Shown here piece after piece: positions 32,550 through 41,327 of a stretch of 43,905 nucleotides of DNA. Each line of letters opens with the position of its first letter. The stretch's first letter is position 1. The translations under genes and the position numbers were made by a program. The notes under the pieces are model-generated. The model saw nothing but the letters and a program-made list of their open reading frames with translations. It was not told the DNA's origin and did not search any database. The stretch is taken from the NCBI GenBank assembly GCA_013152895.1, contig JAADFN010000078.1:1-43905 (forward strand). The letters are read 5' to 3'. The DNA is from Acidobacteriota bacterium (GTDB taxonomy: Bacteria > Acidobacteriota > Thermoanaerobaculia > Thermoanaerobaculales > Sulfomarinibacteraceae).

Positions 32550-35500
32550 CTGTGGACCTCCTTCGTCTTGGGTTGCCGAAACCGTCTCCCGCGCCGCCGC
32601 GACCTGGGTGATGCGCGCGTTCTCGTCGGCGCCCTTGCGGTCGAGCAGGCCGAGGCCGGTGAACGTCACGCCGTGCAGGATCTCGAAGACGGGCTTGCCC
32701 TGGAACGTGCCGCCCTTGTACTTGCGCAGGTGGATGCAGTAGTCATTCTTCGACGTCACCCGCCTGCCGCAGATGGAGCATTCGCCCTCCTCGTAGTCGC
32801 ACTCCATCGAGACCTGGGTGATGATGCCCTTGCGGATCAGCTTGTACGCCAGCTGAGCGTGCGGACTGTCCGACACGTAGAGCTCGCCGACGCACTCGAT
32901 GCGGCCGCCGCTGTCGTCCTCGATAAAGTCCGCGGCCACGATCCCGCCGACGATGTCCGTGAAATCCTGTGAGTGCTTGAGGTCGATCTTCTTGTTGACC
33001 GCGGTCATGTAACGCGCCGCCAGCTCCTCCGGCGTGAAGTGGTCGCCGTTCTTGTTGGTGCCGGCGCGGCACAGGATGAAACCGAACTGGGGGTCGCCCG
33101 CGTCCCGGGCCGGGTCGGCCGCCTCCGCGCACAGCTCGCCGTCCTGCGCGAACTTCAGCTCCACCGGGATCGAGGTGTGGCAGCCCGTGGCGAGCGAGGC
33201 CGCCGCCTTGGACCTGGGCGTGCTCCGCGCCCGGGAGGCGATGAAGAGCAGTTCCCGTGCGTGCTTGCCCTCCCGCCCGATGTCCTTGGCGATGTTGTAG
33301 TCCACCTCCATGCCTCGGACCCGGACCTGGCCGAAATGCTCGGAGAAGATCTCCCGGATGCCGTCCTCGCGGGGATAGGCGCGGTCACGGTAGGAAAGGA
33401 TCACGGTGCCGTACCTGCCGCGCGACCCGGAGGCGAGGGACTCCATCAGGGCCTTGATCGACTCCTTGGTGTAGCGGGTCCGGGAAGGAAAGTTGCGTCG
33501 TGGCGTGGGCTTGATCTCCTTGTCCGCCCAGCGGGTCATGAGCCCCTCGACGAAGTGGAGCGAGTCTTCGTAGTCGTTCGAGCCGAACTCGGTCACGTAG
33601 GGCGGATCGAGGTAGAGCACGTCGGCGCCGAACCGCCGGACGGCCTCCACGGCGTCCAGGTTGAAGGCCTTGCACTCCTGGCCGTTGTCGAACACCAGGC
33701 TGTTGAGCTGGCGTACCGAACGGCGGAAAGACTCGATGAACTTGGAGAGCGGCGGGTTGGAGAGCTGCGACTGCTCCAGGCTCGCCTCCGCCTCCAGCCC
33801 GGCCTTGCGATGCATCTTCGAGCGCGAGAACTGCCCGAAAGCACTCTTGGCTTTGACGGTGTTCCCCAGCGCCGCCAGCGCCAGGTCCTTCTTGTACCCG
33901 GGCAGCTTCTGGATGTTGGCCCAGACCTGGTCCAGCCACCGCAGCACGGGCTTGGTGTAGTAGTAACCGTGGAAGTGGTCCACGATGAAGGTCCCCGCGT
34001 CCGGGTTCGGCGCGAGGATCCCTTCCACGTCCTCCTCGGTGAGCTTCTCGTGGGAGTTCTCGACCACGGCTCGCGCCAGGTGGTACGGGAACCGCAACAG
34101 GTCGTTGGCGATGACCTTGAATCCCTTGCGCTTGAAGTGATAGGCCACGTTCGCGCCGCCCGAGAAGGCGTCCAGGATGCTCCGCGCGTCCTTGGGCACG
34201 TGGCGTTCGATCCATCCCAGCATCAGGTACTTGCTGCCCATGAACCCGGTGACGCGCACCGCGTCCACCTTGCCGGCCTGGCAGGTGAGGAGGTCCACGG
34301 CCTCGCCGAGGGGCGCGTCGGCCAGGGCCTGCATGTTGGTCTCGACGCGCAGGGCGGCCTCGACGGCCGCGGAGGCCTCGTGCTCCTTGATCCATTCCTT
34401 GGCCCGCTCCATGGTCCAGCCGTCCGGGTTGCGCTCGGTCTTGCGGGCGAACCGGTAGGCCTGAAGCACCATGGCGCGGGGATCGTGTCCCTCCGGCACG
34501 AACTCCTTCTTGAGCCTGCCGATGATGATGGAGACCCCATCGACGCCCTCGAGCTTCTTGCGCCGGAAGCTGTCCGGCTCGAACTCGTCGGGGTCGCGCA
34601 CCCGGTAGCGGATCTCGTTCTCCGTCTCCTCCCAGATGGCCCGGGAGGTCATGGCTCCGGCGGCCTGTGCGGCTTCCGCAGCGGCCGTCCGGCCCTTGGC
34701 CTGCCGGCAGATGAAGAGGCGCTCCTTGGCGTGGGATGCGTCGCCGTGGCGCGAGGTGATGGCGTAATGGTGATCGTGGGAGCGCATGGACGACTCCCGG
34801 CCCAGCGAGGCGATGATCTTCCGCATCTGCTGTTCGCTGGGGTGGGCGTGGTCCCGGTAGGAGATGAGCCAGTACGGGATGTGCCGGGCGTTGCCGAGGA
34901 AGGTCTCGAAGAACTCCCCGGCGTTGGCCCGGGTCACGGTCCTGTGGTCCGTCTCGTAATGCCGGGTCTTGGAGTCCTCGACGAGCTTCAGTCCCTTCCA
35001 GTAGGTCATCAACCCTTCTACGAAGTGGTAGGCCTTCTCGTAGTTGGTGGTCGAGAACTCCGTGGCGTAGGGCGGATCGAAGTAGGCCAGATCCGCCTTC
35101 ACCTCCGGCAGGAACTCGTTCACGTCCTTCCGGCAGGCCTTGCACTCCTTGCCGTTGTCGAAGACCAGCGCGTTGATGCGGGCCACGTTCTTGCGGAACC
35201 GCTCCCTGAACTCCTCCGGCGTGTCCTCGCGCTTGCCGTACCGGGTGGACGAGGAGAAGTGCCCGAAACCGCCCTTGCCGGACATGCAGGTCTTGCCCAG
35301 GGCGAAGAGGGCGATGTCCTTCTTGTAACCCTCGAGCTTGTCGATGTTGGCGCGGATGGTGTCGATCAGCCCGTGGACGCCCTTGGCGAAGAAGATGCCC
35401 TTGAAGTTGTCCCGGACGAAGGTGCCCGCCTTGGGGTTGTCGGCGAGCAGCATCTCCAGGTCGTCGTCGGTGAGGCGGACGTTGCGGTTCTCGATGATGG

Positions 35501-35828
35501 CCCGGGCGGCGTGGTAGCAGTAGCGCAGCCGGTCGTTGGCCAGGACCTGCAGGCCCTTGGTCTTGTACATGTAGGCCACTACGCCCGAGCCCGAGAAGGC
35601 GTCGACGACCGACTCCACGTCCTCCGGCGTGTGCTTCCAGATCCAGTCGACCAGCTTCTGCTTCGACCCGATGTAGTTGGTGATGTACTTCGGCCGCTTG
35701 TCCGGCGGCAGTTCCTCGGTGACGAGCTCCCCGGCCCGGGCTTCAAGGGCCTCGAAGTCCAGGTCCAGGGTGGCGTCCGTCTCCAGGAGGAACGCCAGCC
35801 TTTCGCGGTCGGTGGCGAAAAGTTCCAT
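31968..35828 (-). CDS. Fusion: two adenine methyltransferases, prohead protease and scaffold
   Basis: 1286 residues in one open frame, start ATG at 35828 after GGAGAGCCGG (an ATG at 35846 is less well placed). Domains in order: D12-class (Dam-like) methyltransferase 1, with FSGSG (78-82) and DPPY (251-254); an unassigned segment of about 80 residues (405-485); methyltransferase 2, with FSGGA (555-559) and DPPY (741-744), a clear duplicate of the first; a prohead protease-like domain (residues 885-1080) with HSQ near 952, VSMEC near 1007 and a CSICG...CIH cluster; and a coiled-coil scaffold (from 1094). Dam-type enzymes methylate N6 of adenine. The protease would process head proteins and possibly free the enzymes. 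No frameshift is seen in the junctions. Confidence 0.85.
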   Translation of the reverse strand: MELFATDRERLAFLLETDATLDLDFEALEARAGELVTEELPPDKRPKYITNYIGSKQKLVDWIWKHTPEDVESVVDAFSGSGVVAYMYKTKGLQVLANDRLRYCYHAARAIIENRNVRLTDDDLEMLLADNPKAGTFVRDNFKGIFFAKGVHGLIDTIRANIDKLEGYKKDIALFALGKTCMSGKGGFGHFSSSTRYGKREDTPEEFRERFRKNVARINALVFDNGKECKACRKDVNEFLPEVKADLAYFDPPYATEFSTTNYEKAYHFVEGLMTYWKGLKLVEDSKTRHYETDHRTVTRANAGEFFETFLGNARHIPYWLISYRDHAHPSEQQMRKIIASLGRESSMRSHDHHYAITSRHGDASHAKERLFICRQAKGRTAAAEAAQAAGAMTSRAIWEETENEIRYRVRDPDEFEPDSFRRKKLEGVDGVSIIIGRLKKEFVPEGHDPRAMVLQAYRFARKTERNPDGWTMERAKEWIKEHEASAAVEAALRVETNMQALADAPLGEAVDLLTCQAGKVDAVRVTGFMGSKYLMLGWIERHVPKDARSILDAFSGGANVAYHFKRKGFKVIANDLLRFPYHLARAVVENSHEKLTEEDVEGILAPNPDAGTFIVDHFHGYYYTKPVLRWLDQVWANIQKLPGYKKDLALAALGNTVKAKSAFGQFSRSKMHRKAGLEAEASLEQSQLSNPPLSKFIESFRRSVRQLNSLVFDNGQECKAFNLDAVEAVRRFGADVLYLDPPYVTEFGSNDYEDSLHFVEGLMTRWADKEIKPTPRRNFPSRTRYTKESIKALMESLASGSRGRYGTVILSYRDRAYPREDGIREIFSEHFGQVRVRGMEVDYNIAKDIGREGKHARELLFIASRARSTPRSKAAASLATGCHTSIPVELKFAQDGELCAEAADPARDAGDPQFGFILCRAGTNKNGDHFTPEELAARYMTAVNKKIDLKHSQDFTDIVGGIVAADFIEDDSGGRIECVGELYVSDSPHAQLAYKLIRKGIITQVSMECDYEEGECSICGRRVTSKNDYCIHLRKYKGGTFQGKPVFEILHGVTFTGLGLLDRKGADENARITQVAAARETVSATQDEGGPQMDEKRKEQEEQAVEAAKKKDGGGGGDAADDKTRVKELEKENKELKQQVLALQKRVEELEAERKAAASRARAQKLLRRLEKQGVSFGSDEEREKELARLAGLSDDAFAATEAAYERMARVRAAAGKEEEDPGGGPDKGKAKAADEDPPMRSDAGVRPRDVDDRKTGLEERLRQGFMAAYRHRVALATGEPVQTN

Positions 35829-35843
35829 CCGGCTCTCCGGTCT

Positions 35844-35857
35844 CATGTCATGACATG
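35844..35857. repeat. Perfect 14-base palindrome at the methyltransferase start
   Basis: CATGTCATGACATG reads the same on both strands. It lies 16 bases upstream of the preferred ATG and about 50 bases downstream of promoter site D's -10 element, an operator-like location. It could bind a dimeric repressor, or be a methylation or cleavage target. Confidence 0.4.
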
Positions 35858-35906
35858 GCCGCCCTCGTGACCGCCTCGCGGCGGACAGAGGGATGCCGTC
35901 GGTGGA

Positions 35907-35936
35907 TACCTACCGGAGGCCGCTGAAAAGTGTCGG
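35907..35936 (-). promoter_or_regulatory. Repeated late-promoter motif, site D
   Basis: On the minus strand CCGACA (35936-35931), 18 bases, TAGGTA (35912-35907) with CTCCGG before it. The fusion gene begins about 80 bases downstream. It opens the head-maturation module. Confidence 0.7.
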
Positions 35937-35944
35937 GAAGGGAG

Positions 35945-36289
35945 TCAGGAGATCCGGCCGGAAAGGATCTTGTCGAGGACGGCGCGGGCGCAGGCCTCGG
36001 CCGAGGGGTACTCGTCGGTCTCGACCACGGGGGCGCGCATGCCGCGGTACGGGGAAAGGGTGGCCTGATGGTAGGCCAGGAAGTCGTCCGGGAGGGTCCT
36101 GACCTCGTTTTCCACCAGGCGGTTGACGATCCACTCGGCTTCCTCGCGGGCCTCGGTTTTCCCGGGCAGGAACTCGATCACGAGATCCAGGCCGGGCCCC
36201 GGACCCTGGACCCAGACGCCGACGGGCTCGTAGCGCGGCTCCCGGATGCGGTCGCGCAGGGCGTACTCGACCATGTAGCGCAGCTTCAT
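35945..36289 (-). CDS. Hypothetical protein, portal/MuF operon
   Basis: 114 residues from the ATG at 36289, which follows GGAGGAATGGGA; an ATG six bases upstream is too close to that site. It has a mixed fold (LRYMVEYALRDRIREPR, then VWVQGPGPGLDLVIEFLPGK, EEAEWIVNRLVENEVR) and a C-terminal helical tail. I recognise no family. It overlaps the previous stop in an ATGA and is the last gene before promoter site D, so it belongs to the portal unit. Function unknown. Confidence 0.65.
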   Translation of the reverse strand: MKLRYMVEYALRDRIREPRYEPVGVWVQGPGPGLDLVIEFLPGKTEAREEAEWIVNRLVENEVRTLPDDFLAYHQATLSPYRGMRAPVVETDEYPSAEACARAVLDKILSGRIS

Positions 36290-36756
36290 TCCCATTCCTC
36301 CGCGATCCTCACGTGCTCGGCCAGGAGGTCCGCGTCGATCCGCTCGAACCGGTCCCGGTTCTCCGACTTGTATCGCCGCCAGCGTCTCCAGTCGGCGGCC
36401 AGGTCCGGTTCCTGGTCGGGGAACACGAGCTCCACGTGAAAACGCCGGCCCCGGTCGTCCGTGAGGTCGATGAGATAGGTGTCCTCCTGGGACCAGCGGA
36501 CCACCTTGACGGTGTGCGCGTGCTGGAAGCCTTCGTCGTAGCCGACCGCCTTGAAGAGGAGCCAGAAGTCCACCCGCTTGACCTCGCCCCCGGCATCGAA
36601 GTGCGGCGCCACGCGGGTCACCGTGTAGCCGTCGATGAGTCCCAGGCGGACCGGCTCCCGGCCGGGCTCGATCAGTGCCATCCACGAGCCGCCCTCGTTG
36701 AACGGCTCGAAGAGCGCCTGCAGCCTCGCCTTCTCTTTCTCGATGAATTCCTTCAT
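36286..36756 (-). CDS. Hypothetical protein following MuF
   Basis: 156 residues from the ATG at 36756, after GAGGTGACC and 2 bases from the previous stop. Sequence includes MKEFIEKEKARLQALFEPFN, 'LIDGYTVTRVAPHFDAGGEV', 'VDFWLLFKAVGYDEGFQHAH' and 'FHVELVFPDQEPDLAADWRR'. Its many aromatic and charged residues suggest a compact globular domain. The family is unknown. Immediate coupling to the MuF-kinase gene hints that it partners or inhibits it, which is an untested idea. Confidence 0.65.
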   Translation of the reverse strand: MKEFIEKEKARLQALFEPFNEGGSWMALIEPGREPVRLGLIDGYTVTRVAPHFDAGGEVKRVDFWLLFKAVGYDEGFQHAHTVKVVRWSQEDTYLIDLTDDRGRRFHVELVFPDQEPDLAADWRRWRRYKSENRDRFERIDADLLAEHVRIAEEWE

Positions 36757-36758
36757 GG

Positions 36759-39700
36759 TCACCTCACCAGGATGATGTCCTCGACCTTCCGGCCGTCGGG
36801 CAGCCTGGATATCCTGCGCTTCCGGAACACATCCAGCAGCCGCCGCCTCTCCCGCTCGCTCCCCACGACGATCACGTCGATGTTGTCGAGCAGGGTGACC
36901 GAGTACTTGAAGATCGTCTCGTTGCTGCTCCGCCTTGCGAACTTCTTCCACTCCGCCGGCGTGCTCCCGCGGTGGTTGGAGACGTAGCCGTCACGCACCC
37001 GGCCGAAGGCGTCGTGGTCGTAACTGATGGCGTCCATGCGGCGCAGGAGCCGCTTCTTGAAGTAGAGCCCGGTCTCCCGCGATCCCCCGGCGGTGGGGAG
37101 CTTCCGGATGCGGGTGAAGAAGTAGGTGGCCCCGCCGGTGTCCATGTCCGCCTCCGGCGACATGCCCCCGACGGGGATGCCGGCGCGCAGCTTCTCCACC
37201 GTGCTCACCATCGCGCCGTTGTTCTCCAGCACCGTGTCGATGAAGGACGGCAGGTCGTCGCCGTTGGTAAGCCGGTGGTAGAGGCCGTAGCCCTTCATCT
37301 GTCTCTCCAGATCCTCGTCCGAGATGTCGAAACGGTACTGGTGCCTGTAACCGGCCCGCTTCCCCGGATCCTTGAAGGCCAGCTGGTACTCGCCCATGGG
37401 GTTGTAGCCTGGCATCCGGGTCAGGTCCTTCACGCCGAGGCGCCGCTCCCAGAAACCGCGCATCTCCCGGATGCGCTCCTCCTTGCTCGCCGCGCGGCGG
37501 TCCAGCTCCTTGATCAGGCGCCTGTACTCCGGATCCTGGTCCACCTTGGTCAGATAGGCCTGCTTGTGGAGATAGAGCAGCTCCGCGTCCTGCGGTGTGG
37601 CCGCCCCGGCCTTGAGGCCGAGGGATTCCATGTGATCCAGGGCCCGCTCGAGGCTCTTGGCGTCGGGACGGTCCGGGAGGATCAGCTCGAACTCGCCCCG
37701 CTGGGCGTAGAGGTTCTTCTCCGACCAGGGGCGGTAGACCGCGCGCACTCCGTCGCCGAAGTCGATCTCGTACTGCTCGCCGGCCTTCATGCTGCGCCCG
37801 CGGAAGAGGGCCGAGTTGTCCGCCGCCTCGTCCACCACGACGAGTTCGCCGCCCCTGAGTTCCCTCCTGGGCTGGAGCACCTTCGTGCGCCGCACGGTGA
37901 ACGGGACGTCCTTCGGCTTCCTCTTGCGGGTGGCGCGCTTCTTCAGGTAGGTCTCGAAACGCTCGTCGATGGGCTTCTTGTCGCGGGCCGCCTGCTGGAC
38001 CTTCTCGATCCACTCGATGTAGGTCTGCGCCATCTCCCGCACGTCCGGGTCGTCCGACCCGCTCAACCGCCTGAGGGCCTTCAGGTGGTCCGCGGCCTTC
38101 TTGAGGGTCGCCTGGTTATACTTGTGGTCCTGGGCGTGGTGGTTGACGGTCTTCACCGCGGCGAGGATGTCGTTTGCGAAGAGGTCCTCCGGGAGCGGCT
38201 CGCCCACCCGCGCCGCCGCCGTGTCGATGCCCGCCTTGCGCAGGGCGGCGAGCAGTTTCTCCTCCGCCTCGGGCCGGACCTTCATCTTCACCACCGTGCG
38301 CTTGCGGCCCTTGAAGGTCTCCACGAAGACCAGGGCGTTCTGGTCCTCGATGTCGTCCTCGTCGAAGGGCAGCACCTTGCCTTGCCACCCGAGCGAACGC
38401 ACCTCCTCGAGGAGCGCTTCCTCGGCCGGACCCAGCTTCCCCTTGGGAACGGCCTCCAGGACGTCCTCGAAGCGGAAGTCCTTCCTGCCCAGGACGTCCG
38501 CGTAGAAGGCCTCGAAATCCCGCCGCAGGTTGCGCTTGCGCGCCAGGGCCGTCTCGTAGAAGGCCTGCTTGCGCGCCTCGTCCCGGCCGAAACGGCCTTC
38601 CGCGTAGGGTCGCAGGATGGCCAGGTAGTCCTCGTCCGGGATCTTCTCGACCTCGCGGATGTAGCGCAGCGTCACCGAGGGGTCGACCTCGACCTTGCCC
38701 TCTTTGACGGCGCGGAAGAGCGTGTTGTAGAAGGGCTCCTGCTCGCCGTAGCGGGCGTTCGGGTGGTAGTCGATGGAGAGGCGGTCCTCGCCCAGGTACT
38801 TGAAGAGCTGCCCCTTGTCGATGCCGTAGACCTTCCCGTCCCTGGCCCGCAGGAACTGCTTCGCGTGACCGTCGTGGTTCGAGATCAGCCAGTCGATCAC
38901 GTGCTCCCGCTGGATCTGCTCGATCTCGAGCGTGGTGAGGTCGACCGGGTCAACGCCGGCGAAATCGAACCGGCTCTTCAGGTCGGTCCGCCACCTCTGG
39001 ATGGAGCCCAGCCGGCCGTTCAGCCGGATGGTGCGGACCTCGATGGCGTCCGGATCGATGAGCCGTCCGATCTTGTAGGCCGCCTCCTCACCGTGGGCGA
39101 TGAACTCGTCCCCGGACCGCTCGACCGGCTTGAACAACCACCTGGCGCCGGTCTCGTCGGTCCAGAACTCCTTGGCGTGCGCTCCGCCCACCTGGGCCTT
39201 GCCGGCGAACTTGAAGTTCTCCGGCTTTCCTTTCTCGCGCCACGCGGCGTCCACCGCCTCGAACTCCGACCCCTTCTTGGCGAAGACGGGTTCCGGGGCC
39301 GACGGCGGTTCCGGGGGCGGAGGCTGTTTCTTCGCCGGCTTGGGCTTCGGAGCCTTCTTCTTGCCGCCGTGTTTCTCCAGCCACGCCGCGTGCTTCTTCT
39401 CGATGCCGGCCTTGGCCGCCTCCACCTTGGCCGGGTCGGTCTCGGTGAAGAGGGTGACCAGCTCGTCCTTGTTCGCCCATTGCCAGTGCTTGAGCTTGGT
39501 CTCCTTGGCCAGGGTCTTGAGGTCGCCGACCTTCATGGCCGCGACCTGGTCGTGGAAGAGCTTCTTCTTGAGGGCGATCTCCTTGGCGTGGGCCTCGAGG
39601 AGTTCCTGGGGCAGTCCGGCTCCCCCGGCGAGCGTCGATTCCGCCTCCTTGACGGCGGACAGGAAGTCGGCGTATCCCGCCGGCGACTCGGGCACGACCA

Positions 39701-41327
39701 CCTTCGCGGCCGCCTGCTCGAGGGTGTCTTTCGCCTTCTTGAGCGCTTCTTTCTTGGCGGCCTCGACCGCTTCCTGCTTGGCCTTCTCGGCCAGTTCCTC
39801 GCCGGCGGCCTTCTGCAGGGCCTTGATGAGTTGCTGCTTGTTCTTGAGGGGGCCGATGTGGTGTTTCTTCTTGGCCGCGATGAGGGCCTTGCCCTTCAGG
39901 CCCGAGTGGTCCACGCCCGGCTCCAGCTCGTCCAGCAGCTCGATCACGTCCTGCTTGGTCATGTTGAGGGAGATGCCCTTGGCCTTGGCCATCTCCTTGA
40001 GCTCGGCCACCGTCAGGTCCTGCAGCCCGCCCGGCGCCGGGACCTTCTTCAACTGCTCCGCCAGCTGCTGGGCCTGTTTCAGGGAGGCCTGCTTCTCCGC
40101 CAGGAGCTTGACCAGCTCGTCCTTGGAGCGGAGGAGGCCGATCTTGTGCTGCTTGAGCTTCGCCTTGAGCGCCGCGCCCGAGAGGGTCGAGTGGTCCACC
40201 CCGGGCTCGACCTGGTCCAGCAGCTTGATGAATTCGGCCTTCGTGCGGGCGATGGAGACGCCGTTCTGCTTGGCCAGCGTCTGGAGCTGTTTCACGGTGA
40301 GGGTGTTCAGGTCCGCGATCTGGCCGCTCTCGAAGGCGGCCTTGAGCTTGGCATCCTCCTCGGCCTTCGCCTTCGCCTGCTCTTCGATGGCCTGGGGCGG
40401 AAGGATGCACACCGCTGGTTCGGCCGCCGCCTTGGCCCCCAGCTCTCCGCCGCATATCACCAGGGGCCAGGCCACGACGCTGGTGCAGCGGCAGTTGGGA
40501 TGCGCGGGCTGCGGGGGGAAGCGGTCGGTGTCGAAGACCTTGCCGTCCAGCGGGCCGCACACCGGGCAGACCCGCTCGTCCTCCATGGTCATCCATTCGA
40601 GCTTCCGGACCCCGACCCGACGGTGGAACTTGATCCGTCCCTGGTTGTGGGCGCGCAGCACCTCGGTGCGGGCGATGACCTCCATCCGGTACTGCGCCTT
40701 GCTGAACACCCTGGAACCCGCGTGCCGGAAGGACTCCGGATCCTTCACGACGCGGCCGAGATCCCTGACGATGTCCTCGACGCCCTTGCCGGTGGCGATC
40801 CCGGAGAACACGGCGCGCTTGATGCCGTCGGCCAGTTCCCGGTGGACGTCACCGGCCAGCACCAGGTTGTAGTTGGCCATGAAGTCCAGGGCGTCGGTGT
40901 CCACCAGGGTGAACACGCGGGTGGCGAGCTTGTCGATGCCCTCCGGGGTGAGGTCCCGGTAGAAGGGCATCCGGGCCAGGGCGAGCTCGTCGATGCCGCG
41001 GCGGATGCCGAGACGGAACGCCTCCCGGGCCGTCCTGCGGAACGTCAGCGTCTGCTCCCGGCGGAGCGTGCGCATGATCTCCCGCAACTCGGCGTCGAGC
41101 TTCCTGAGCCCTTCCAGAGCGGCGAGCTTGTTGTCCGGGAGGGAGCCGAGGCTCTTGTAGTGGAGGATGGCCCGGCGGACCTGCTCCTCGGCTTCGGCGA
41201 GCGCACGGGTCAGTTCGGCCACCACCTGTTCGGTGTAAAGGTTGCGGGCGCGGACGCTCCGTTCCGTGGCGCGCCGGATGGCCTCGGCCTGGGAGAGGGG
41301 TTTCCGTGCAGCCAGCGCCCCGATCAC
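36759..41327 (-). CDS. MuF-type multidomain (polyvalent) protein with HeH/SAP repeats and a kinase-like domain
   Basis: 1522 residues from the GTG at 41327 (GTGA overlap with the portal stop, after GGGAG). The earlier in-frame ORF start lies inside portal and is rejected. Residues 1-283 are Mu gpF-like: RTEVLRAHNQGR (220), CPVC (254-257), HPNCRC (276-281). Residues 340-510, plus 600-628, hold five similar helix-hairpin (SAP/HeH) units; two pairs share LDQVEPGVDHS or LDELEPGVDHS. Pro/Lys linker at about 655-680. Residues 705-850 resemble HipA/PI4K-like kinases: WLFKP (K733), SNHDGHAKQF (HDGH 818-821), GIDKGQ (835-840). The C-terminal 200 residues include 'GLYHRLTNGDDL' and GGATYFFTR. It fits phage polyvalent proteins, perhaps injected into the host. 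Confidence 0.8.
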   Translation of the reverse strand: MIGALAARKPLSQAEAIRRATERSVRARNLYTEQVVAELTRALAEAEEQVRRAILHYKSLGSLPDNKLAALEGLRKLDAELREIMRTLRREQTLTFRRTAREAFRLGIRRGIDELALARMPFYRDLTPEGIDKLATRVFTLVDTDALDFMANYNLVLAGDVHRELADGIKRAVFSGIATGKGVEDIVRDLGRVVKDPESFRHAGSRVFSKAQYRMEVIARTEVLRAHNQGRIKFHRRVGVRKLEWMTMEDERVCPVCGPLDGKVFDTDRFPPQPAHPNCRCTSVVAWPLVICGGELGAKAAAEPAVCILPPQAIEEQAKAKAEEDAKLKAAFESGQIADLNTLTVKQLQTLAKQNGVSIARTKAEFIKLLDQVEPGVDHSTLSGAALKAKLKQHKIGLLRSKDELVKLLAEKQASLKQAQQLAEQLKKVPAPGGLQDLTVAELKEMAKAKGISLNMTKQDVIELLDELEPGVDHSGLKGKALIAAKKKHHIGPLKNKQQLIKALQKAAGEELAEKAKQEAVEAAKKEALKKAKDTLEQAAAKVVVPESPAGYADFLSAVKEAESTLAGGAGLPQELLEAHAKEIALKKKLFHDQVAAMKVGDLKTLAKETKLKHWQWANKDELVTLFTETDPAKVEAAKAGIEKKHAAWLEKHGGKKKAPKPKPAKKQPPPPEPPSAPEPVFAKKGSEFEAVDAAWREKGKPENFKFAGKAQVGGAHAKEFWTDETGARWLFKPVERSGDEFIAHGEEAAYKIGRLIDPDAIEVRTIRLNGRLGSIQRWRTDLKSRFDFAGVDPVDLTTLEIEQIQREHVIDWLISNHDGHAKQFLRARDGKVYGIDKGQLFKYLGEDRLSIDYHPNARYGEQEPFYNTLFRAVKEGKVEVDPSVTLRYIREVEKIPDEDYLAILRPYAEGRFGRDEARKQAFYETALARKRNLRRDFEAFYADVLGRKDFRFEDVLEAVPKGKLGPAEEALLEEVRSLGWQGKVLPFDEDDIEDQNALVFVETFKGRKRTVVKMKVRPEAEEKLLAALRKAGIDTAAARVGEPLPEDLFANDILAAVKTVNHHAQDHKYNQATLKKAADHLKALRRLSGSDDPDVREMAQTYIEWIEKVQQAARDKKPIDERFETYLKKRATRKRKPKDVPFTVRRTKVLQPRRELRGGELVVVDEAADNSALFRGRSMKAGEQYEIDFGDGVRAVYRPWSEKNLYAQRGEFELILPDRPDAKSLERALDHMESLGLKAGAATPQDAELLYLHKQAYLTKVDQDPEYRRLIKELDRRAASKEERIREMRGFWERRLGVKDLTRMPGYNPMGEYQLAFKDPGKRAGYRHQYRFDISDEDLERQMKGYGLYHRLTNGDDLPSFIDTVLENNGAMVSTVEKLRAGIPVGGMSPEADMDTGGATYFFTRIRKLPTAGGSRETGLYFKKRLLRRMDAISYDHDAFGRVRDGYVSNHRGSTPAEWKKFARRSSNETIFKYSVTLLDNIDVIVVGSERERRRLLDVFRKRRISRLPDGRKVEDIILVR

